From Prostheceraeus crozeri (taxonomy: Eukaryota > Platyhelminthes > Polycladida > Euryleptidae), in assembly GCA_907163375.1 (NCBI GenBank), contig CAJQUW010012670.1, positions 423,001-487,000 on the forward strand: a stretch of DNA of 64,000 bases, in the 5' to 3' direction. Below, in pieces: positions 48,507 to 59,561 of the stretch (positions are counted from its first letter, which is position 1; each line of letters starts with the position of its first letter). Under the pieces are notes generated by a model, which saw only the letters and a program-made list of their open reading frames with translations, was not told the origin of the DNA and ran no database searches. Made by a program: the position numbers and the translations under genes.

Positions 48507-49828
48507 ATGAATTCTACAAATTCCGAAAATTTAATTAAATTAAAAATTGCTAATTTAGATTTATTAAATTATCTATTAAACAAAAATAAAAACTCAAATT
48601 GTCAGCATATTGGAGGTGACGACGACAAACAAAGTTTGGCTACTACCTACGGTGGTGACATACAAAAAGCATTAGAAAACTTTCCTGGCTTTATTTGGAG
48701 TAAATATTCGAAAGAAAAACATCTTCCTGGTCATTCATATACCGGTCCAGGAACTCGATTAGATATAAGACTAAATGAGAATAATAATCCGAAACCAGGT
48801 GAAGAACCAATAAATAGAGTAGATGCCGCAGCTTACAGGCATGATTTAGCTTATCGAAATCATGATCTAAGTTCTCGACATGCAGCTGATAAGAAGATGA
48901 TTCAAGAATTAGATAGTATTCAAAATCCAACATTTAGAGAAAAAATTGAAAGAATGTTTGTTAAGAAAGCTTTACAAGCTAAAATATTATTCGGACAGGG
49001 TTTAAATGAAACTAATAACTCTGAGAGCAGCGCTCGAACCTACGCGTCTGAAATTCATAAAGAATACAGAAGGCCTAAATATTTATTGAAAGTAAAAGTA
49101 TTTAATAAAGATGATATTTGGAGTGCAGATCTTATTCATATGCCGAATGAAAGGGACTACAAATACGCATTGACCGTTATAGATTTATATACACGATACG
49201 CTTGGGTAAAGCCTTTAAAAAATAAAGTGGTCTATCAGTTAAATATGCGTTTGAAGAAATCTTTAAAGAAAGTAATAGAAAGCCAAGGAAATTGTTTGTT
49301 GATAAAGGGTCGGAATTTTATAACAGAAACGTTCAGCCACTATTTGAAACTGTTTATTCAACTGAAAACGCTGGAAAAGCTGTAGTGATAGAAAGATTCA
49401 ATCGGACGTTAAAAAATAAATTATTCAAGAAATTTACTGAGCAAAGAAATCAGAAATGGTTGAAGATATTACCAGGAATTGTAGAAGAGTACAATAATAA
49501 AGTTCATTCTGGTATTGAAGAAACTCCAAAGAATGCTTCTGTCGACCCTGATTTGATAAGAAAAAAAATATTCGAGAATAATAATTTGAATGAGAGTAAT
49601 CCGAATTTGCAGAAACTTAAGCCGAAATTTAAAATTGGAGATAGAGTTAGAATATTTAAATATAAGAATAAATTTGAAAAAGGCTTCGTCGGATACTGGA
49701 CGAAAGAGATATTTGAAATTTCTAAAATAAATCAAAGTTATCCGATTACTTACGAAATCAAAGATTTAGATGATGAAGATATCAGAGGCCGATTTTATCA
49801 AAATGAATTACAACGAAGTGATTTTTAA
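48507..49828 (+). pseudogene. Phospholipase A2-like/integrase gene of B, broken
   Basis: Same plan as 10838-12097 in A: GGDIQKALENFPGFIW, GPGT, NRVDAAAYRHDLAYRNHD, then the integrase core (WSADLIHMPNE, LFVDKGSEFYNR, VIERFNRTL) and the KIGDRVRIFKYKNKFEKGF C-terminal region. The stretch joining the two domains is conserved with A, so the fusion is older than the split of the two elements. Broken about once within the integrase part. The start follows CTTTTAAAATG. Confidence 0.82.
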
Positions 49829-49845
49829 TTATCATTATTATTATT

Positions 49846-49874
49846 AGGCGTAGCCATAGAACCTACGGTTCGTT
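49846..49874. repeat. Palindromic repeat between integrase and protease genes (B)
   Basis: GGCGTAGCCATAGAACCTAC and GGTTCGTTC: a variant of the GGGCGAAGCCCTAGAACCTTCGG repeat in which stem changes are matched on both sides. Confidence 0.65.
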
Positions 49875-50321
49875 CAATTCTAACATTATATCTAGAAATG
49901 GTACTCCTTTTTGTAATTTGTACAAAACGTATAAACATAATTGTCCACAATAGGTAGTGCCTGGTGTTTGAATTTGAAACGTATTGTATGTTCCCGTTCC
50001 AAGTAATTCTGTTACTTCATTTGTAGGGGGCAAACCGTATGAATCAAAATAATAGTTCTGCTGATGATTTTTAACGCCTGCTGACCAATGTACGCCTTTT
50101 TGGTCTGAAGTGTGAAGATTGGTTACGAAATTTACAGTTATTGATGGAACTTTGTTCCGGGAACTGAAGGTTCCTGTTGGCTTATTTTTTAGGAATTGTA
50201 ATTCGTCTCTCATTAGAACATGAAAATTCTTTATTCCTAATTCATTTGCGATTTTCTTTAGGTCGAAATTTGTCGTAGTTTGCGTTCCATATAATTTTAA
50301 AAACTCATTTATGTTGTTCAT
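49863..50321 (-). CDS. Adenain-like cysteine protease of B
   Basis: 152 residues, homologous to 10365-10799 in A. Catalytic set: His in GVHWSAGV, acidic residue in YYFDSYG, Gln/Cys in TTYCGQLC. It is longer than the A protein by about eight residues (a KPTGTFSSRNKVPS segment), which coincides with a palindromic repeat at 50144-50179. It lies convergent to the integrase gene, as in A. It looks whole. The start is preceded by TTTTATTATAAAATG. Confidence 0.82.
   Translation of the reverse strand: MNNINEFLKLYGTQTTTNFDLKKIANELGIKNFHVLMRDELQFLKNKPTGTFSSRNKVPSITVNFVTNLHTSDQKGVHWSAGVKNHQQNYYFDSYGLPPTNEVTELLGTGTYNTFQIQTPGTTYCGQLCLYVLYKLQKGVPFLDIMLELNEP
50144..50179. repeat. Palindromic repeat inside protease gene (B)
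   Basis: GGAACTTTGTTCCGGGAACT and then GAAGGTTCC. It sits between KN and the conserved FVTNLHTSD segment; A lacks it. Confidence 0.65.
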
Positions 50322-50392
50322 TTTATAATAAAAAAATTTCTTAAGGGACCCCTAGAAGTCAGAAGGGACCCCTAGAAGTTAGAAGGGAGAGG

Positions 50393-50467
50393 GTAGTAGA
50401 ACTACGTTCATATGATATTGAAGGATATATTCTTGCGGCGTCTTCCACTTTTGTTTCTTCCACTTTT
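50393..50467 (-). pseudogene. 5' stub of the membrane-protein gene at the right end of B
   Basis: On the minus strand this copies the beginning of the gene at 29805 (GAAGAAACAAAAGTGGAAGA and ARIYPS coding sequence) directly inside the right TIR. Only about 25 codons are present. It mirrors the protease stub at the left end. Confidence 0.7.
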
Positions 50468-51047
50468 AAAGAAATATTATTAGTCACATGATATATTTTA
50501 AAAACCTGAAAGATGGATAAAATTCATGAATTTGAAATTCTCAACTTTTATGATTTTTGGTGTCCTTGAACGGTCATGATTTAAGCAATGAAAATTGTAA
50601 TTCTCAAATTTTGAGATTCTTAACTTTTATGATTTTCGGTGTCCTTGAACGGTCATGATTTTCAAAGTAAAAAAATGATCTTAATCTCAAATTTGTGATT
50701 CTTAACTTTTATGATTTTCGGTGTCCTGGAACGGTCATGATTTAAGCGAGAAAATTGTAATTCTCAAATTTGAGATTTTGAAAAATTTGAAAATTGGGTA
50801 TTTTTAAAAACGCCCAAATTTATGAATTTAGGTCTTCATAACCTGAAAAAGGGTTCAAATTCATGAATATATGTCGTTTTTAAAAATGTCATTTTTTGAA
50901 AAAATGGTACTTTTTGAATGGACTAAATTCATGTATTTAGGTCTTAAAAACCTGAAAAAAGGACTAAATTCATGAATTTATGTCGTTTTTAAAGATACTA
51001 TTTTTTTGAATTTTATGGTGTCCTGGAACGGTCTTTTGCCCATTACT
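50468..51047. repeat. Polinton B right TIR
   Basis: Inverted partner of 27856-28442, with visible scattered differences (about 5% by eye). Contains mirrored copies of the GACCGTTCMAGGACACC motif. Tip: GGTCTTTTGCCCATTACT, then TACTAC. Confidence 0.92.
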
Positions 51048-51322
51048 TACTACTCGTAACTTCATTTTGATCAGTACGAGATAACAAATACATTTCTATG
51101 AGAATTTTTATACCGCGAACGCATCATGATCGTTTAGAGTCCTCTTCAAGTTGTACCACCCTACAACTCAATTTAGTGTCTCGATTCTCTAGTCGACAAG
51201 TTCCCTCACGCTACGCCCCCACCCATTTCTCGTGTGAGAACACAGGTGCGCGCATGTGACGGCGAAGACTGACGCTCCAAATCTAATGTCCCGGCACTCA
51301 GTGACCTAGTGTAAACGAGGCT

Positions 51323-51593
51323 TAAAATCCGCGGATTTAACCAGCCGAGGGGCGGGGGGGGGCTTTCACAAATACTTAGAATAACTCAGATGTGTGTTAA
51401 GAAATAGTGCTATACCACGCCATACAACATAAAATATATCTGTGTGGCCTATGAGTCTCATATTCAATTAGGGTTTTGAAAAACATGCTTTTGGAATGTT
51501 TTTTTTCGTTCGGTTCTTTTTGTTGAATTGCTTTTTTCTAGCATCTTCCATCGTTTGTTTTCAATTTAGCAACATATTTTATGTGTCGTTGAG
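51323..51593. other. Intergenic, nothing recognised
   Basis: Begins with the TAA duplication of the PIF-like element. A short run of G occurs at 51352-51362. No gene seen. Confidence 0.4.
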
Positions 51594-51749
51594 ACGTTTA
51601 GCTACCTCGGCAACGTGCTTGACCAGTCAGGAGGCTGCTTTGGTGCCACAGCTACGCGAGTCAATACTGTTTTGAAAATTTTCTTTGAACTTCTCCCTCG
51701 ACTCACCTGCCGCAGCATCTCTACTAAGGAACCAAGGATGTTAAACCGG
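51594..51749 (+). mobile_element. LINE scrap
   Basis: The plus strand reads TFSYLGNVLDQSGGCFGATA and TRVNTVLKIFFELLPRLTCR in one open stretch. This is the 'YLG..L...GG....RI..AW..F..L..LL' block downstream of the RT domain in LINEs. It is a different family from the LINE at 41394. Only about 50 codons survive. Confidence 0.65.
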
Positions 51750-52622
51750 GTACCTAACCCAACCCATGTGTCGGCAACCTAAAAAGACGTCTTGATATGT
51801 AAAATTTAGCACCCATAATGTCCTTAACATGTTTTTAGTGAGTTGGATAAATATTATCTTTGCATCATAACACTTATAAGAGGTGACAGACACCAAAATT
51901 CGTGAGTATGCTAAACCATCGGATTTGCCTCTCAAGCAGATCACGACTTACTACTGGCTTACTTGTCTTACTTGTTTGCTTTCAAGTTGATAAAAAGGTG
52001 CCTATCAAGTAGTCTATACTATTCACACTCATCAGTCTAGGGATATTAATTATAGTTTAAAAACACAGTTTAAAAAGCATGCAAACCTAAACGACTTAGT
52101 TCTTGCTTTTGTCCCTTTAGCAAGACAGCTATTCATTTGAAAAAAGAATTTTGATCTAATTTAGTAAAGTACAGCATGCGGCAACTGTGCTTTACGCTGA
52201 TAAAGACATAAAGCACTGAGCATTATTGCATAAATATGCTGTTATCGACTATCAAATCCATCTGACCAACAAAGAAAACTATATAAACTGGAAATATTTT
52301 ATTGAAGCCAACATTTATTAGTTGGAATACGTTATTCTGATATCAACTGTCATTACTTGGAAATTTCTAATAAAAAGAAAATAAAAAAATTAATTAAAAA
52401 ACATGCTCTTAACCACGCACACAATGAACATTTTGGAAGTTATAAGATCATAAAATTACAGCCACATAACGCCTCGTGATGTAATAGTCCTGGAATCATT
52501 GGATCCTACATTATGTTGCCTATTTTAATGGAAAAAATGTTTTGTTGTGCGAGTATGAGCCCAAAGCATTCATTCCATTGCAACTAAGCATAAAACTGGC
52601 TTGAAAATTTTGTTTTCGAATG
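51750..52622. other. Intergenic, nothing recognised
   Basis: AT-rich, with no supported gene. It ends with CGAATG, a direct repeat shared with 55937-55942 that flanks the next element. Confidence 0.4.
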
Positions 52623-53459
52623 CAGGGCTGCCTCTCTTACCAAAAATAAAAACCGGAAAGTCAAATCGGAATGGGCCCCCCCTAAATTACGTAGTCGTGG
52701 GCCCCCTCAAAGTAAGAAACTTACGATCATTCGATATCACACAACCCGGTAAGTTTTGAAAGCGCTCAAGCAGAAGTTGGGTCTGTTCTAATAAAGATGC
52801 TTCTGAATCCCCACAGTTAGCCAGTAAATGTACAAAATTATTACTGATGTTTATTCAGTCATCAGTTTCAACAAGGTGTACTAGAATACATGACTCGAAC
52901 AGCTACTATTTTCAGGAGAACCGTTTTCGAAGGTTGGACTGATTGTACTACAAAGACCCGTCTACCTGCCCCCGGTGCAAAATCAGAATGAAGTTATTGA
53001 ACGATTGACGATTTCAGCTCGATATAAAGACTACATATTATCGAATAATTTACATGTAGGCCTATGGATGATTTTTTACCTGTTTCAAAAACAACTTTCT
53101 TCATTTCGCTCAAAAATATTACATTCAAATTTATAATGCACTATTCTCGTGCAGCTTTGTCATTTTCTATTAATCGTGCCATGACGTCACACGGTGCAAG
53201 ATCCCGTCCTTATTGTGAAGAATTTTCATGAAACCACTAGGAAGTTGTTGTTCAGCTGTTCGACGTTTGTAAGACTGTTACAGCAGAGCGGTCTGGTCAC
53301 AGAAAATATCTTCATACAAAATCCATGGTCAGCGCAGTCTAAATGCTTGGGCAGGCATATTCGTAAGCCATTTTCTTTGGGAGAGCCATTATTCTTTCGA
53401 GAAATCGAGGATGTGTGGTAAAATCTTCCTTTTTATGCTGTATAAAATGTACCGAATGT

Positions 53460-53640
53460 CATGAAGGATAGGAATATCTTCATGCAAGATGGGATGCCAG
53501 CGCACTACTACAGACCCATCCTAAATTATTTGAATAGCAATTTTCCTAAATCTCGGATTGACAGTCATAGGAGCCTTTGGAATGGCTTCCGATACCACCA
53601 GATTCAATGCTCTGTGACATTTTCTTTTGGGCACGTTTAA
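53460..53640 (+). pseudogene. IS630/mariner-type transposase relic
   Basis: The plus strand reads NIFMQDGMPAHYYRPILNYL, NSNFPKSRIDSHRSLWNG and then a shifted continuation. This is recognisably the 'FQQDGAPAH....V..YLN..FP..WIGR.G...WP' block of IS630/Tc1/mariner-like transposases, with the D of the catalytic DDE set in MQDG. The expected WPPRSPDLTP segment is badly decayed, and stops surround the block. An old fragment. Confidence 0.6.
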
Positions 53641-55082
53641 GAAATGGTGCATTAGAGTCATCCAATGCATTTGGATGAACTGGAAAACAAAGTTTTGCAC
53701 CGTTTTCTGCAGATCGACGAGCGATTGCGTAGAGATATGCTCTTGCGCTGTTGACTGAATAATTAGATTGCGTTCGGGCAAATGGTGAGCAAGTAGAAAA
53801 TAAATGTTATAGTGGCACTCGTGCAACTGTTTTCCTTTGAATCATAAGTAACTTACAGAAATTAATAATTGAATCGCTAACTGTTATTGCATCAACAACT
53901 TTGAAATTATCACTGCTAGAATCCGCCACGTTACATAAGCAAAAAAAGTTTGAATCAATGTCACACAGAACAAATTGACAACTAAAAACTATCGCATTTT
54001 CACAATATGAGAAAACGGAGTTCTATATTGTGCCCAAATATTGCACATTACAGAAGCCATGCAACTTAATATACCATTTAATCTGAAATGGGATGAGAGC
54101 AACATTTGATGAATCCATTGCGGGAAATACCAACGTTTTTGGATTTTTAGCCATCATCAGTGCAGTATACCTGTAAAGACAAACAGTAACTCACATACAA
54201 ACAAATCATCATCCGAAATACAGACATCTACAATCCGTGAAATACGTATGCAGTTCAAATATCATTATGTAGAGTTCGTTTCCAAAATTTGAAATTTGCA
54301 AACATCAATGCAAATAACCAATTCGTGTTTGCACTTCATGCACGAAGGTGAGCTGCGGTTTTCTAAGCAGATCCACCTACCAATGGTCTGTATAGTTAAG
54401 TTGCTGACTTACTGTACTGATGGCTGCTAAAAAATCAAAAACGCTTGCAGTTCAGGCTGAAGAAACTTCATCAGTACTTGTAGCTCCCACAATGATTCAA
54501 ATCAAACCTTGCTCTCATCTCTTGTACTTCTAACATAATAAAAAACAGCGACATCTAAGAACAACTTTTGGCTTTCAAACAAGATTATGACAGCTATTTG
54601 ATATAAAGGTCGAGCCATCATGGCATAAGTAAACGTAAAATTAACACGAAAAGAGATCCTCATCACTTCTGCAGTTATTTGCGAGATTTCAATTTTAGTT
54701 GGTGTCTTCGCCAAAATTTAGCCGCTTTTGCGACAAGTGATCGTACAAAATATTCTTTCCTCACTCCCTTGTGTTCCCGAAACTTTTCGGTAGAAATCTG
54801 TTTCATGCTTTCCTGGCAGACGCTTCTTCAAAGAAACTCTTTGGAGAGCACCAAAGCAATCAGAACTCAATTCATAATAGACTCCATAATCACGCATTAC
54901 AACTTTTTCGTCAAGTATTCCCACCTAAATTTATTTATTTATTTCAAAACGTTGATTACTTGCGTTTCGTTCAGTTTCTTAGGATTGACGAAAGGATCAC
55001 TGACTTCCTTGTAGAAAAATCTTCTGCGCAAGAGTCAAGCGGATTTTTAGAATGCATGTGCTTTGAATTTGATCGCCCTTAA

Positions 55083-55835
55083 AAATTGCAGGGTCTTTAA
55101 GGTCCCCTAACAATCTGCATAGCCACGTTCACAATTTTAAAGAGCCCTACATAATCTAGAAAGGTCCCACATGCTCTTATTTTTAAGGGTGCTGGTCTCA
55201 ATCCTAAAAGCCCTTCACGATCTCAAGAGGTCTATTCATATATTAAAAAAGCTCTTCAAAAACTATAACAGTTGCCGCTAACAATCTCAAAAAGGCTGCT
55301 TCAAAAAATCTTATGGGTTTCTTTCAAAATCTAAATATGGCCCCCTCACGATCTCAAAGGGTCCCCTTCACATTCTCAATAGGACCTTTTCACTGTCTCA
55401 AACAGGCTCCCTCACGAACTTGCAGGGGCACCTTCACAATCTCTAAAGGGTCACTCACGATCTTAAAGGGGCCCCTTCGCAGTCTCAAATGGGTCCCTCA
55501 CGATCCTAAAGGGGCCCCTTTGCAGTCTCAAAAGGGCCCCTCACGATCTTAAAGTGCCACTGCACAATCTCAAAAGGGCCTCTCACGATCTTAAACGAGT
55601 CCCTTTATGATCTTAAAGGGCCCCTTCGCAGTTTCAAAAGGGCCTTTTCACAATCTAAAAAAGGCCCCTCACGATTTTAAAGGTGCCCATTCGCAATCTC
55701 AAAAGGGCCCCTCACGATCTTGAAGTGCCACTGCACAATCTCAAAGGGCCCCTCGCGACCTTAAAAGGCCCTTTCACAATCTTAAACGGGCCCCCACGAT
55801 CCAAAAGCGGCCCCCTCAAGATCTAAAATAGTTCA
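55083..55835. repeat. Degenerate GGGCCCCTCACGATCTTAAA tandem array, copy 2
   Basis: More than 25 imperfect units of about 20-22 bp, such as GGGCCCCTCACGATCTTAAA, alternating with CTTCGCAGTCTCAAAAGG. The same family as 7360-8118: both begin with ATCTGCATRGCC...TTTTAAAGRGCCCTAC. The units lack identical repeats and spacers, so this is not a CRISPR. It lies just inside the right end of the hAT-like element. Confidence 0.8.
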
Positions 55836-55936
55836 AAATCCAAATTATTTGTCCAATAGCAAAAATTTTCACACTACTTAGCTTATTCTAGAAAAAACCC
55901 GGAAATCCGGTTAAAATCGGAAGAGTGGCAGTCCTG

Positions 55937-57016
55937 CGAATGTTTATTAAATGAAAATGATGATTTAGAAAATCTGAAAGAAATATGACGCAATTTTGAG
56001 CACCCAGAAATCATAGGCCTTCATCTAAAACTCATACACAGAGACATGACAATCTTCAGATGATTAAAGCCTGCGTCTACGGTAAAAAAACCCATGTTTA
56101 TTAGAAAAACTGCTCCACAGATCATTTTAAACACACAAGATCCATGTAGTAAAACGGCACACTGAGTCTAAACAATGATCTTTTTGAAAACTGCACTGGC
56201 CAACATGTAAATCGACATGAAATTTTTGCGACCACATAGACATAGTCAATAAGCATACACTTCACCTATGCAGTGGTAGAAATCTCGCATCAAACTTTCG
56301 CAAATGAAGTTATTTAGTGCACTTTCTGCCAACCTGAGTTCCGAAATTCACAGTAGCCTACTGGAATCAAATTAAGTTTACAGCAAACACATTGTAGGCC
56401 CAAATTATCATTTTCCTCAAGCAGCATTGTAGAGATAATGCCATATTAGCAAAATAACAAGCCTTGCTACTACAAATGCAATTTGATTACAATATGCATA
56501 AAATGCATGCACAATACGTGTCATTATAAAGAATGTTAACAGTTTTATATCGGAATTCTATATCGGAAAAACTGCACGCAAAACAGAGCTCATCTATCTC
56601 CCCGAATCATCAATTCACAAACGCTTAGCACAGTGCGATGATAACGAAGTATGTGGACATTGTAGATGGAGATTGAGACCTATGATTCCATGAGGCCATT
56701 ATTACCGATATCTTCCATCACACTGTTACTAGCGAAGATGCATGATGTAATGTTAACCGCAATCTCATATTTTCTAAAAACATTAAAAAATTTGCATACT
56801 GAATCAGTCGATAAAAAATGCTATTAACAAAAGTAGTAATCAACCACACACTAAAACGGAACAAATTATTTCATTTCTTCTGAAATGTGAACGATTTAAA
56901 ATGACGAGGCGAGAAGACCGTAGCATACAATGGTTCAGGTCAAATTTGATGTTGTTCACCAAGACAAGAGACCTTAGACAAAGGGCGCCCATTCCATAAA
57001 TTTATTTGTTTATCAA
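55937..57016. other. Intergenic, nothing recognised
   Basis: No supported gene, terminal repeat or array found. Confidence 0.4.
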
Positions 57017-57440
57017 ATGGCCTTTGTCATCAACCTTGTTGCCAAAAGAATGCCTTTCTCATCGATCACATTGCTGAAGGTGCCTCTCTCATTGATTAAA
57101 TTTTCAAGTTTGGCCGCTCTCATTCATCGATTCTGTCTCCGAAGGCCCCTTCCCATCAATATTGCAGCCGAAAGGGAGGGGTCGCCCTTGTTGATATTGT
57201 TGATGAAGCAGCCTTTCTGACAAATTCTTGATGAAGGGGCCGTTCTCATCAATCATGTTGCTGAAGTGGGGCCTTCTCATGCAATATAGTTGCTGAATGG
57301 GCCCTTCTCATGCAATATTGTTGACGAAGGAGGCCTTCTCATGCAACATTGTTGACGAAGGGGCTTTCCCATGCAATCTTGTTGACGAAGGGCTCTTCTT
57401 ATGCAATCTTGTTGACAAAGTGGCTGTTCTCTTCGATGGA
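57017..57440. repeat. About 33-bp minisatellite
   Basis: Imperfect units of the form TTCTCATGCAATCTTGTTGACGAAGGGGCC repeat about 12 times. The first units (TTTGTCATCAACCTTGTTGCC) are more diverged and the last five (57290-57433) are the most alike. Open frames across it on both strands are by-products of the repeat. Confidence 0.8.
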
Positions 57441-59296
57441 CCCCTCGAAGGGACCCTTCGAGGATATCTAGCTGCCTGAGGGTTTCCTTGCAGCACATGT
57501 TCCGGTACCTTGATAATCAAGCTTGTTGGTAGTTTATGCTGATCTTTAAGTTGCCTAAGGTGATTCTATTTCATGCTATTATCTGCAATTATCAACAGTG
57601 AGAATATCCTATAACAGTGATGGTCCGCTCCGATGATCAATTTCTCATATTTTCTCACATCACATAACATTAAATTTCTCACAATTTCTCAATTCGCAAA
57701 AAAGAGGAATCTTCTATTTTTAGATTGTCTAATTCGAACGCGCCGGAGAGTTGTTATAGGTCAATTATTAGAAATTGAGAATTTAATCGCGCCGGCTTCT
57801 CAAAAGTACGACGGATGAAGGCGCACCCCTACAAATATTCCAGACCGGGTGCCCCACGGATAAGTGGCATGACTTTAAATGATGATCACCGCAATCGCTC
57901 AACGAAACAGGAGTGGAAAAAAGGGCTCTGAACGGATAGAGAAAGAACTCACAAGAACTCCTTCGAAACCATGATAAATGTTTGCACATATGTTTGCACT
58001 GATGTGCGGCGAGCACCTTCATCCCATTAGGCGATCATAATCAATTTGGGAATTTAGACCAATGTCTTCGGAACGTATGACTGATCATGTCATAGCAGCT
58101 AGCTAGAGCACGATTATTTGTTACAACAACTCGAGCAAGCACTCGTTCACCGCAAATCGTAACAGATTACAACTACATATAATAAAAAAGCCTACATCCT
58201 GATTACTCTAAAATAACACAGGAAAAATAAAGTAAACGATGGCAGTTTCGTCAAAGCCAATTACTTGTCTATATTTGCTGAGCAGTTAGTAAAATATTTG
58301 TCGCACCTCAGTTTGTGAAGTCAAACTAAGACATGCAAGTCGATAACAATGTGCTATTTTCAAATGCACGAATAGAATGTACGATGATGCAGCAAGCATA
58401 TTGTAAAGTCAACAATCGGACAATTATGCTTTCCTCATCATACAAGCAATTTTTTTTAGTTGAGTACGACTATATTGTATCAGAAATATGAAAGCTTTTG
58501 TTCGTGTGTCGTGAAGTTAAACATCGTGTATCGAGAAGTACAAGAGTGCTTGTCTGTAAACGTCAGAAAATTTATTTTTTTTAGAAACATGCTACTTATT
58601 CTTCAGTAGCATCTTCTGTTATATTAGATAAAAAAAGATTATAATGACGACCTCTGTTTCTAGCATAAATAGCAAGGACTGGCACGTTGGCACCGTAGAA
58701 ATACGGCTTTTTCTTTATGTGAAAAGCTAGTAGTACTACACAGCGATTTGTTGATGCACTTTCAGTTGCTCATTTAAGCACCAATCCAAGTCAATGCTGC
58801 AAGATCTCAAGATAGGAAGTGAAGTATGCAAACTGTGGATTTTTCTAGTCCTTGTTATTATATAGTTTGGGAATTGTTTCAATTGCACCATAGTATAAAG
58901 ATTATAGACTCCATAGGAGCTTTGGAGGTAAAAGTGGCACTCGCGTCTATTCACACTTCAAATGTTGAATGGATTATAGCAAAATTACTTGCTTCTCTGA
59001 GTTTTCATCTGGATAGTATGGGCGCAGTCAAATGGGCCTTCAGCCCCATGCATTTTCTGAAAATCTCTGAGCTGACATGCCAAAATCAGATATTTCAATC
59101 CTTTCTAACTGACGTCCCGATACATCCACACAAACTTCCTTTGCATGACTCAATCGCACCCATTGCCAGTAAGTAGTTTTCTTGAACGCTTTTCACATCT
59201 TCATTCACCGTCGACTTTTCTGTTAATTAGAAAAGATCCTTTCCTTAATTTACTTGTGTCCACCTGAAGCACTGTCGAAACTCGGCATGACATTCC
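57441..59296. other. Intergenic, nothing firmly recognised
   Basis: A 116-codon open frame at 58826-59176 has no recognisable motif. The segment 57812-58026 has loosely matching ends (GGATGAAGGCGC and the inverted GGATGAAGGTGC), possibly a small MITE. Neither is strong enough to call. Confidence 0.35.
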
Positions 59297-59561
59297 GGGG
59301 CTCTTTTCATAAAGCTCTATTAAAATCGTCTTTAATGGTGGCTCCATTAGAGAGGTTAAATAGAGCTCTATTTATCTGATTCAGAAAGCTTCTATTTATC
59401 CGCTATCAAGAAAGATTCTCTTTAACCTCTATTAACATTGATAGCTTCTCTTTAACTTCGTAGCTATGCAGTTAGACGTCACACAAGATATTGACATATT
59501 TAAAACCAATAGAATCTCTGCTATGTGATGTCATGCGAGAAGTGATGTTCGACGTTATGGC

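Larger units (their letters stand above)
27856..51047. mobile_element. Polinton/Maverick element B (with nested insertions)
   Basis: A 23.2-kb element with TIRs of about 585 bp starting AGTAATGGGCAAAAGACCG. It is flanked by a perfect 6-bp duplication, TACTAC (27850-27855, 51048-51053). TIR identity is about 95% by eye, so it is older than A. Contents: packaging ATPase, penton, capsid protein, fibre-like and small virion proteins, integrase with phospholipase-like domain, protease, and a PolB unlike that of A. A gypsy LTR element (30060-34605) and a truncated LINE (about 41394-42133) have inserted into it. It is broken in roughly six places besides these insertions. Compared with A it lies in reverse orientation. 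Confidence 0.95.
27163..51322. mobile_element. Small PIF/Harbinger-like element split by Polinton B
   Basis: The left end reads AGCCTCGTTTACACTAGG and then CCACTGACGG. The right end, read inward, gives AGCCTCGTTTACACTAGG and then TCACTGAGTG. Homology runs for about 40 bp, and both ends are flanked by TAA (27160-27162, 51323-51325). Polinton B sits inside it. Without B the element would be about 0.96 kb, so it is a non-autonomous, MITE-like copy (arms 27163-27855 and 51048-51322). The 3-bp TAA duplication suggests the PIF/Harbinger group. No coding capacity was seen. Confidence 0.75.
52623..55936. mobile_element. hAT-like DNA element with internal relics
   Basis: The left end is CAGGGCTGCCTCTCTTACC. 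The right end read inward is CAGGACTGCCACTCTTCCG, with about 15 of 19 bases matching. Both ends are flanked flush by CGAATG (52617-52622, 55937-55942). A GGGCCCCCCCTAAATTACGT stretch follows the left end, as in several hAT groups. hAT normally gives 8 bp, so the 6-bp repeat leaves the superfamily open. Inside are a mariner-type transposase relic (53460-53640) and a tandem array (55083-55835). No intact transposase. Confidence 0.6.

Noticed and set aside
8497-51047. Giant virus, phage or bacterial contig
   Set aside because: The viral-type genes lie in two discrete elements with TIRs and target duplications, set among LINEs, hAT, Harbinger and gypsy relics of an animal genome.
55083-55835. Regularly spaced short repeats resembling a CRISPR array
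   Set aside because: Units vary in sequence and length, there are no unique spacers of constant size, and the DNA is eukaryotic. It is a degenerate tandem repeat.
57812-58026. Small MITE with GGATGAAGG ends
   Set aside because: Only about 12 matching bases and no target duplication.
58826-59176. 116-codon plus-strand frame
   Set aside because: No motif, low-complexity composition typical of chance frames, and no neighbouring exon signals.
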